DNA of 7,589 bases from Caulobacteraceae bacterium (GTDB lineage: Bacteria > Pseudomonadota > Alphaproteobacteria > Caulobacterales > Caulobacteraceae), in contig JANXWN010000092.1 of the NCBI GenBank assembly GCA_025351125.1, positions 1 to 7,589 on the forward strand. Direction: 5' to 3'. The notes beneath the pieces were generated by a model, which saw only the letters and a program-made list of their open reading frames with translations, had not been told where the DNA came from and ran no database searches. Below are positions 1 through 5,595 of this stretch, piece by piece (within the stretch, counting starts at the first letter, position 1; the number at the start of each line of letters is the position of its first letter). The position numbers and the translations under genes were made by a program.

Positions 1-174
1 GTCGATAGCCGCGCCCGTGATCAATTCAAAGGTGGTGAAGGCCAGGCCGTAGTAGACCCAAGCAAGGAACGCGCCGAGCCAGAAGGCGCCTCTGTTGATT
101 CGGCCTTGGAACCGGAACAACAGGTGCGTAAGATCAACGACGTTGGTTTCAGCCTCATTTACCATAATAGTCAT
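1..174 (-). CDS. DUF805 family inner-membrane protein (N-terminal 58 codons, cut by window edge)
   Basis: Reading the minus strand from the ATG at 174 gives 58 open codons that run off the left edge. The N-terminus contains FRFQGRINRGAFWLG at about residues 20-34. This matches the F-x-GR-I-x-R-x-x-FW signature that opens DUF805 (YhaH-like) proteins, which are small multi-pass inner-membrane proteins of unknown biochemical role. A first hydrophobic segment begins around residue 31 (FWLGAFLAWVYYGLAF) and fits a first membrane helix. The start at 174 is preferred over the in-frame ATG at 165 because GGGAG (complement of 186-190) lies 11 bases upstream of 174. The gene follows the TonB-domain gene on the same strand after a 132-base gap with its own ribosome binding site, so co-transcription is possible but not evident. 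The family call rests on one motif plus hydrophobicity; the missing C-terminus limits certainty. Confidence 0.8.
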   Translation of the reverse strand, partial: MTIMVNEAETNVVDLTHLLFRFQGRINRGAFWLGAFLAWVYYGLAFTTFELITGAAID

Positions 175-276
175 TTCGACGTCATCTCCCGGTTGCAGTG
201 TTAGCGTTAAGGCTTGTTAAGATGCGTTCGCGTGCGCCAGACGATTAAAAGGCGATCAGGCTATGCGCCCCGCCGC

Positions 277-322
277 AAAAAAAATTTGTTAACGAGTCGT
301 CCCGTACTACTCCGAAGACTCG
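277..322 (-). terminator. candidate rho-independent terminator of the TonB-domain gene
   Basis: On the minus strand, CGAGTC (322-317) can pair with GACTCG (298-293), a perfect 6-bp stem with an 18-base loop. Eight bases later comes a run of eight T (284-277). The stem straddles the stop codon (309-307). The stem is short, the loop is long and the T tract is further from the stem than usual, so this is a weak candidate. The T run is the strongest part of the evidence, being an unusual homopolymer in GC-rich sequence just after a stop. Confidence 0.35.
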
Positions 323-2544
323 GCCGGCTTGGCAAAACGCACGGGGATGCGGATTTCGCCGCCATCGACCGGCTGGCCGTTGTCAAGCCGCGGACGCATA
401 CGGAAACTGCCGGCCAAATTCAGCGCCGCCTTTCCAAACCCATAGGGTCCGGGGCTCTCGCTGACGACGCCGCAACCGACCACCGAGCCACCGGCGGTGA
501 CCCGGCATGAAATCACGGCCGATCCCCCGACACCGTCGCGCGTGGCGCGGCTCGGGAACGCCGAAGCCAGCCTTGCGGCGCTTGGCACCGCGACCATGAC
601 GGGCGGACTGAAGACATGCGGCGTCGCGGGCTTGACCGGTTCGACCTTCGGGGCCTCCGCCACGACCGTCGGCGCGGGTTTGGGCGCCGGCGCCACGGCG
701 ACCGCTACATGCTGGATTACCGCCGCGGCGGCAACCGGTGGTGGCGGCGCGACCACCGCGGGTGTCGGCGCAATCACCCGGCTTGTGGTCGCCAAAGGGT
801 CCACCTTCGGTGGGAGGTGGGCAATACCCTGATAGGGAAGGCCTCGCATGGACGCATCTGGGGCGGGCGGAGGCGCCGCTACCAAAGGCGAAGTCGGCAG
901 GGGAGCCGCAGCGCCGGAGGCCGGGGTCGGTATCGCAGGCTGCGCGGTCGCCAGTTGAATCGGCGCAGCCGGTTGCACGGGCGGCTTTGTCTCATAAGCA
1001 ATCAACGACACCACCGCCAACGCGACGCCGCTAACCCCGGCAACGAGCAAGGAATGGCGGGGAAGCCGTCGTAGGACGGCGCTCAATCCGGACGGTACGG
1101 CCCGCGACAGGAGGGCGGCACGGTTGCGCATCTCGGCAAGGGCGTTTTCCGACCCTCGACCGGGCGCATTATCAATTTCGACGGTCTCCGAAACCGTTGA
1201 CGCCGCAGCGGCCTCCGCCATCGGCAGGGCTTGGCCCTCCACTTCGGCTCGAAGCGCGCGTTCTCGCTCCACGCGGGCGATCAGCGCCCTCTCACGCTCC
1301 AGATTGTCGCGCAGCGCCTGTTCACGCTCGGATCGCTCGCGTTCGGACGTTTCGCGAAAGGATGCCTCGCGTTCCAACCGGTCACGTTCAGCCTGTTCTC
1401 GGACCGCCTTTTCCCTCGCCAGCTCTTCCCGCAGCGCCGACTCGCGTTCCAGATGTTCTTGCAGGCTCGCCTCGTGAGCGATTCTTTCTTGTTCGATCCG
1501 CTCGCGCAGCGCGCTCGCTCGCTCGGCCTGTTCGCGCAGGTGACGCTCGAATTCCTCTTCTTCGCGTAGCGCCTCCTCACGGCGGGCGTGCTCGCGCGCC
1601 GTCTCCTCGGCAATGGATTTTTCCCGCAGGATACGCTCTTGCTGGGCCTGTTCGCGCAGGCCGGCCTCGCGCTCGGCCTGCTCACGTTCGGCCTTCCCCC
1701 GCAACGCTTTTTCCGCCAGCGCGCGCTCGTTTTCGACCTGCGCCGCTAGGGCGGCTTCACGCTCGGCCTGCTCTTGAAAAAGTTTTTCGTGCTCGGCCTT
1801 CTCGCGTTCCGCTTGGCGACGCAGGGCGGTCTCTCTCTGCGCCTGCTCGCGCAGAGTTTTTTCCAGAAGGGCCCTTTCGCGCTGGGCCTCGTCTTTTAAC
1901 TTCGCTTCGCGCTCGGCCTGCTCTTGCGCGAGACGCTCGCGTTCGTCCTTGGCCCGTTGCGCCTGCTCGACCAGAGCCTTTTCGTGGGCGATCCGGTCGG
2001 TCTCAGCCTGTTGGCGCACCGCCGTCTCGCGCCCGGCTTGTTCGGCCAACGCCTTTTCCAGGGCAAGCTTTTCGTGCTCCGCTTTATCCCTTAGCAGGCG
2101 TTCTTGTTTGGCGCTTTCACCATCGGCCTTTTCGCGCAGGGCGCTGTCGCGACCCGCCTGTTCCCGCAGCACTTTTTCACGCAGGACCTGTTCGTGACCG
2201 CGTTTCTCGCGCTCGGCCGTCGCGCGCTCAAGCTGACTGAGGAGCTCCTGCTCGGCCGCGGCTTGTTCGCGCAAAACGCGTTCGCGCTCGGCCTTGCTGC
2301 GGTCGAGCCTCTCGCGCACGTCGGTCTCACGCTCGGCCTGATCTTGCAGCGCGCGCTCGCGTTCCGCCCTCTCGTGGGCCAACTGTTCGCGCAGTGCGGT
2401 CTCGCGGTCCGCGCCCTCACGCCCGACCTGCTCTCGCAAGAGGTTCTCGCGTTCGGCACGCTCTTGTTGCAAATCCACAAGTTTCGCAGGCCGCGCGGAC
2501 CGCGTTTCATCGCCTTTCCAGGCTCCAATCGGCTCGACAGACAT
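307..2544 (-). CDS. TonB C-terminal-domain protein with a very long cytoplasmic pentad-repeat helical region
   Basis: This 745-residue protein has five visible parts. Residues 1-24 are a short leader. Residues 25-435 are a Glu/Arg/Ala/Gln-rich rod without Pro, Cys, Trp or Tyr. Residues about 436-498 are a linker ending in basic residues (LRRLPRH). Residues 499-517 (LLVAGVSGVALAVVSLIAY) are a single membrane helix. Residues 518 to about 655 are a Pro/Ala/Val-rich spacer, followed by a TonB C-terminal domain to 745. The last part shows Cys680 and Cys691 in a C-x-V-x(3)-G-x(3)-x-C arrangement, then SESPGPYGFGKAAL, FRMRP, and the IRIPVRF strand typical of the fold. Basic residues before the helix place the rod in the cytoplasm and the TonB domain in the periplasm. 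Known TonB proteins couple ExbB/ExbD proton flow to outer-membrane receptors and have only a short cytoplasmic tail; none of those partners is in this window, so energy transduction is unproven. AGGGGG (2556-2551) six bases before ATG 2544 supports the start. The gene is divergent from the caspase-like gene. The structural role of the rod is unknown. Confidence 0.88.
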   Translation of the reverse strand: MSVEPIGAWKGDETRSARPAKLVDLQQERAERENLLREQVGREGADRETALREQLAHERAERERALQDQAERETDVRERLDRSKAERERVLREQAAAEQELLSQLERATAEREKRGHEQVLREKVLREQAGRDSALREKADGESAKQERLLRDKAEHEKLALEKALAEQAGRETAVRQQAETDRIAHEKALVEQAQRAKDERERLAQEQAEREAKLKDEAQRERALLEKTLREQAQRETALRRQAEREKAEHEKLFQEQAEREAALAAQVENERALAEKALRGKAEREQAEREAGLREQAQQERILREKSIAEETAREHARREEALREEEEFERHLREQAERASALRERIEQERIAHEASLQEHLERESALREELAREKAVREQAERDRLEREASFRETSERERSEREQALRDNLERERALIARVERERALRAEVEGQALPMAEAAAASTVSETVEIDNAPGRGSENALAEMRNRAALLSRAVPSGLSAVLRRLPRHSLLVAGVSGVALAVVSLIAYETKPPVQPAAPIQLATAQPAIPTPASGAAAPLPTSPLVAAPPPAPDASMRGLPYQGIAHLPPKVDPLATTSRVIAPTPAVVAPPPPVAAAAVIQHVAVAVAPAPKPAPTVVAEAPKVEPVKPATPHVFSPPVMVAVPSAARLASAFPSRATRDGVGGSAVISCRVTAGGSVVGCGVVSESPGPYGFGKAALNLAGSFRMRPRLDNGQPVDGGEIRIPVRFAKPAESSE
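1240..2472 (-). repeat. degenerate 15-bp tandem repeat encoding ~82 consecutive pentapeptides
   Basis: Residues 25-435 of the TonB-domain protein divide into about 82 five-residue units without one phase slip. Position 1 (every residue number divisible by 5) is usually Ala, Leu, Val or Ile. Position 3 is often Arg. Position 4 is Glu or Asp in about 71 of 81 units that I counted by hand. Position 5 is often Gln, Lys, Arg or Thr. Two flavours alternate irregularly: A-E-R-E-x and A-L-R-E-Q/K. At DNA level the units are diverged, but stretches such as gctcggcctg recur many times on the plus strand. Because every unit is a multiple of three and lacks stops, several other frames also stay open here; those are shadows. 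Confidence 0.9.
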
Positions 2545-2897
2545 AGCTAGCCCCCTTTGGCTTAGACCCTGGTCGTCGGCGCCGATCTGAGCGCCCTTAG
2601 CCGCTCGAGTCCGGGAAACGCCCAGAGGTTTGGTTTACCATTCGTTACATTGTTGCACATTATCACGGGCGTAGCGCCACAGGCTCGCGCGACATAAGGA
2701 CGCACTGGATTTATGATCGGGCGAGAGGCCAGTCTAAACCAGGGTCTTGAGCATATGTGCCGCCGTGCAAGCTGCCGCCCAAATACCGTCGCCAGTCACG
2801 CGCACCCTGCGAACGAGAGATGACGTTGGCGCGAGGCATGTGTTATCGTGTGTAGGCTTCACGAGTGTCGAGGCGGGTTCATGATTTGACGCGGGGC
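2545..2897. promoter_or_regulatory. divergent intergenic region between the TonB-domain and caspase-like genes
   Basis: About 350 bases separate the two divergent starts and must hold both promoters. It is visibly richer in A/T in its middle (about 2630-2665, with ttggtttaccattcg and cacattatcac) than the flanking genes. A possible sigma70-like pair for the plus-strand gene is ATGACG (2820-2825) with TTATCG (2843-2848) at 17-base spacing, but it is weak. I see no convincing -35/-10 pair for the minus-strand gene, no clear operator palindrome and no riboswitch-like fold. Short open frames here look like chance. Confidence 0.4.
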
Positions 2898-4433
2898 ATG
2901 AAACGATTAGCGGCGATCTTGGCGGTCGGCCTCGTGTTTGCCTGCTCATCAGGCGGTCGCTTGCATGCCGAAGCGCGCATGGCTCTCGTCATCGGCAATT
3001 CCGATTACATTCACGGCGGCAAGTTGAGCAATCCGGTCAATGACGCGGCCTTGATTGCCGAAAGCCTGCGCAAGGTCGGCTTCACGGTCACCAGCAAAAG
3101 TGATTTGGGCCGCGATGATCTGGCGAACGCTTTAAAGACCTTCGCGCGCGAGACCGGCGGCGCCGATACGGCGGTCGTGTATTATTCTGGACACGGCATG
3201 GAAGTCGGAGGCGTCAACTATCTCATTCCGGTGGACGCTTTATTGGCCTCGGATACCGATATCCAGTTCGAGGCGGTGCCGCTGGATTTGGTGATGACCT
3301 CGGTAGAAAGAGCGCGAAAGTTAAAGGTCGTGGTCTTGGACGCCTGCCGCAACAACCCGTTCTTCGACGTGATGCGCCGCTCTAACGGTCAAAAGGCGAT
3401 CAGTATCGGTCTGGCCCGCCCGTCGGCGTCCGACAGCGGGATGCTGATCGCCTATGCCGCGCGCGAGGGAACCACCGCGGCCAACGGCGTCGGCAAAAAT
3501 AGCCCTTACGCGTTGGCGTTGGCGAAACACATTTCTGAGCCCGGGCTGGATGTGCGGCGGCTGTTTGGCAAGGTACACGACGATGTTCTGCAGATGACCG
3601 GCGGGAATCAGGAGCCGCGCAATTACGATTCGCTCGGGGGCGACGATTTTTTTCTCACTCCGCCCGATGCCGCGCCCGCCTCGACCACGCCGCCGACGGT
3701 CGCGGTAACGGTCGCGCCGCCCACCGCGCCGGATGCAAAAACCATTGAAATGAAATACTGGGAAACGGTCGATATTCATGATCAGAGCCAGGTCCAGGCC
3801 TATTTAAACCAATATCCAAGCGGCTTGTTCTCAAACCTGGCCCGCGCCAAGTTGGCTGCGGCGTCGCCGTCGTCCCGGCTGGCGTCGAAAGCGGTGGAGA
3901 CTTCGCCGCCAACGCCGCCTCGGCCCGAGCCGACGCTCCCCGCCTCGTCGCGCGCTCCCGCGGAGCCGATAAACACGCCGCACAAATTCAAAGGCGCCGA
4001 TAACGCCGCGCCAGTTGAACTCGCGTCGATCGCGCCGCCTAACGCGGTCCCCCTGATGACGCCAGTCTCACCCGCCAATCCGCCCCGTGACACAATGACC
4101 GCTCTACCGCCTCGCCCGACGCTGCAACCGCTCCCGCCGGTGCAGATTCCGACGAGTTTTTGCTCCGCCAGGGATCGTAATACATTTCACAGCGCAACGT
4201 ATTTGCCGGCCAACCAGATCGCCCAACACAACAATGAATTGGCGATCCAATATCTCAATCAGATCGGCCGGACGCAGCGGCAATACGCCTCGGCGGGCTC
4301 GGGCTTCGCCAATGTGGTGACGCGGGAGTTTTTGGACTTCAAGTCCATCGCCGACAACGCTTTTACCCAAAGCGACGCCTACGCCAAAATGTATGATGCG
4401 ATCATGGCCGTTCCGATCGCGGCTTGTCGCTGA
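2898..4433 (+). CDS. secreted caspase-like (peptidase C14, p20-type) protein with Pro-rich linker and C-terminal Cys-bracketed domain
   Basis: Numbering is from ATG 2898 (511 residues). MKRLAAILAVGLVFACSSGG is a signal peptide. Cleavage near LHA/EA is likely; V-F-A-C is only a poor lipobox. The caspase p20-like domain (about 27-255) begins with the MALVIGNSDY strand. It carries the catalytic His99 in VVYYSGHGMEVGG and Cys150 in VVVLDACRNNPF, so the His/Cys dyad is intact. Family members are cysteine endopeptidases of clan CD, here apparently periplasmic or surface exposed; the substrate is unknown. Residues about 287-320 contain YWETVDIHDQSQVQAYLNQY then PSGLFSNLARAKL, a motif commonly found after the protease domain in bacterial caspase-like proteins. 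A Pro/Ala/Ser-rich linker covers about 322-419. Residues 420-511 form an unrecognised domain with Cys422 and Cys510 near its ends, possibly a disulfide. An in-frame GTG at 2865 would add 11 residues and has TAGG 8 bases upstream, so it cannot be excluded; ATG 2898 gives the more typical signal peptide. The next gene starts 17 bases after the stop. Confidence 0.88.
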   Translation: MKRLAAILAVGLVFACSSGGRLHAEARMALVIGNSDYIHGGKLSNPVNDAALIAESLRKVGFTVTSKSDLGRDDLANALKTFARETGGADTAVVYYSGHGMEVGGVNYLIPVDALLASDTDIQFEAVPLDLVMTSVERARKLKVVVLDACRNNPFFDVMRRSNGQKAISIGLARPSASDSGMLIAYAAREGTTAANGVGKNSPYALALAKHISEPGLDVRRLFGKVHDDVLQMTGGNQEPRNYDSLGGDDFFLTPPDAAPASTTPPTVAVTVAPPTAPDAKTIEMKYWETVDIHDQSQVQAYLNQYPSGLFSNLARAKLAAASPSSRLASKAVETSPPTPPRPEPTLPASSRAPAEPINTPHKFKGADNAAPVELASIAPPNAVPLMTPVSPANPPRDTMTALPPRPTLQPLPPVQIPTSFCSARDRNTFHSATYLPANQIAQHNNELAIQYLNQIGRTQRQYASAGSGFANVVTREFLDFKSIADNAFTQSDAYAKMYDAIMAVPIAACR

Positions 4434-4450
4434 CGCGTTAGCGCAGATCA

Positions 4451-5551
4451 ATGCAAGCTTGGCCCGACCAGAGCATCCTGGATCTCTTCGGTATCAAAAC
4501 GCCGATCCTGCTCGCGCCGATGGCGGGACCGGGAACGCCGCAACTCGCCATAGCCGTTTGCGAAGCCGGCGGTCTGGGCGCGCTGGGGTGTTCGCAGCTC
4601 GATGCAAAAGGTCTAATCGATAACGTCGACGCCATCCGAGCCGGGACCCGGCGGCCGATCAACCTGAATTTCTTTTGCCACGATGAACCGGCGGTTGTCG
4701 CCGAGCGGGTGCAGCGCTGGCGAGACATGTTGGAACCCTATTATCGCGAGCGCGACATCGCTCTTGACGCGGCGTTTGCCGCGCCTCGACGCCGAGCGTT
4801 TAACGCGGAAATCTGCGCCGCCGTCGAGGCTTGCCGGCCCGAAGTGGTCAGTTTTCATTTCGGCCTGCCGGCCGCCGACTTGATGGCCCGCGTCAAGGCT
4901 ACGGGCGCCAAGGTTATTGCATCGGCCACCTCGGTGACCGAGGCGGTCTGGCTCGCGGCCAGAGGGTGCGATGCGATCATCGCCATGGGGTTGGAGGCGG
5001 GCGGGCACCGCGGCAGTTTTCTCGCCAACTCTCCCGAACGCCAAGCCGGAACCATCGCTTTAGCGCCGCAAATCGTCGATGCCGTGCGTATTCCGGTCAT
5101 CGCCGCGGGCGGGATCGCCGACGGCCGAGGTATCGCCGCCGCCTTCGCGTTGGGCGCATCGGCGGTGCAGATCGGCACAGGATATCTCTTGTGTCCCGAG
5201 GCGAAAGTCTCCGCGCTGCACCGTGCGGCTCTACTCGCGGCGAGCGACGACGCCACCATGGTGACAAACCTTTTCACCGGACGTCCGGCGCGCGCGATTG
5301 TTAACCGCTTGATGCGTGAGCAGGGACCGATATCAGCGACGGCGCCGGACTTTCCGCTAGCCGCCGGGGCCCTCGCGCCCCTGCGCGCCCGTGCCGAAAT
5401 GGCGGGGTCTGACGATTTCACGCCCTTGTGGTCGGGCCAAGCCGCAAAATTGGCGCGCGCCCTGCCGGCGGAGGTGTTAACCCGCAAACTGGCGCGGGAG
5501 GCGCTGGCGCGGATGGCCGCTCTCGGCGTCCCTCGTGGTGACCTTGGCTAA
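4451..5551 (+). CDS. nitronate monooxygenase (FMN-dependent, 2-nitropropane dioxygenase family)
   Basis: The 366-residue product has the TIM-barrel flavoenzyme features of nitronate monooxygenases, which oxidise alkyl nitronates such as propionate 3-nitronate to carbonyl compounds and nitrite using FMN and O2, in the cytoplasm. Visible motifs are PILLAPMAG (18-26, first strand and flavin contact), NLNFF (71-75), VSFHFGLP (133-140), LEAGGHRGSF (181-190) with His186 as the expected catalytic base, AAGGIADGRG (218-227, FMN phosphate binding), QIGTGYL (240-246), FTGRPAR (about 275-281) and LWSGQ (326-330). Length is normal for the family and all key motifs are intact. The start at 4451 fits the usual N-terminus, M-x-x-W-x-D-x-x-x-x-x-LFGI; no good Shine-Dalgarno sequence precedes it. 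It lies 17 bases after the caspase-like gene on the same strand, so it may be translated from the same mRNA. Some family members are annotated only as NAD(P)H-dependent flavin oxidoreductases, so the natural substrate is uncertain. Confidence 0.92.
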   Translation: MQAWPDQSILDLFGIKTPILLAPMAGPGTPQLAIAVCEAGGLGALGCSQLDAKGLIDNVDAIRAGTRRPINLNFFCHDEPAVVAERVQRWRDMLEPYYRERDIALDAAFAAPRRRAFNAEICAAVEACRPEVVSFHFGLPAADLMARVKATGAKVIASATSVTEAVWLAARGCDAIIAMGLEAGGHRGSFLANSPERQAGTIALAPQIVDAVRIPVIAAGGIADGRGIAAAFALGASAVQIGTGYLLCPEAKVSALHRAALLAASDDATMVTNLFTGRPARAIVNRLMREQGPISATAPDFPLAAGALAPLRARAEMAGSDDFTPLWSGQAAKLARALPAEVLTRKLAREALARMAALGVPRGDLG

Positions 5552-5595
5552 CCGGGAGACGGCGCTAGCGTTGCCCGGCGTTCGACTTCTTTTTA
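5552..5595 (+). terminator. possible terminator of the caspase-like/monooxygenase transcript
   Basis: Immediately after the monooxygenase stop, CCGGG (5552-5556) can pair with CCCGG (5574-5578). Inside that, after a 3-base bulge, CGGCG (5560-5564) can pair with CGTTG (5569-5573, two G-T pairs) around a CTAG loop. A T-rich stretch (5587-5594) follows eight bases later. The bulge and the distance to the T tract make this weak. It overlaps the 3' end of the convergent helicase gene, whose Lys codons contribute the T tract. Confidence 0.3.

Noticed and set aside
214..510. Plus-strand open frame of 98 codons overlapping the 3' end of the TonB-domain gene
   Set aside because: It overlaps the TonB C-terminal domain in antisense, is Arg-rich and has no ribosome binding site or known motif.
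1197..2240. Long plus-strand open frame (347 codons) opposite the rod-encoding region, plus further open frames on both strands there
   Set aside because: A 15-bp stop-free repeat keeps other frames open automatically. The product is Arg/Pro/Ala-rich without domain features, whereas the minus-strand frame has a ribosome binding site, a membrane helix and a TonB domain.
1240..2472. CRISPR-like or minisatellite array
   Set aside because: Units are 15 bp, contiguous, without spacers and in coding phase; this is a protein repeat, not a CRISPR array.
2734..2949. Minus-strand 71-codon open frame in the divergent intergenic region
   Set aside because: No ribosome binding site or motif was seen, and it runs antisense into the caspase-like gene's signal peptide.
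4855..5487. Minus-strand open frame of 210 codons inside the monooxygenase gene
   Set aside because: It is antisense to a fully motif-supported gene and the product shows no recognisable domain; typical of GC-rich shadow frames.
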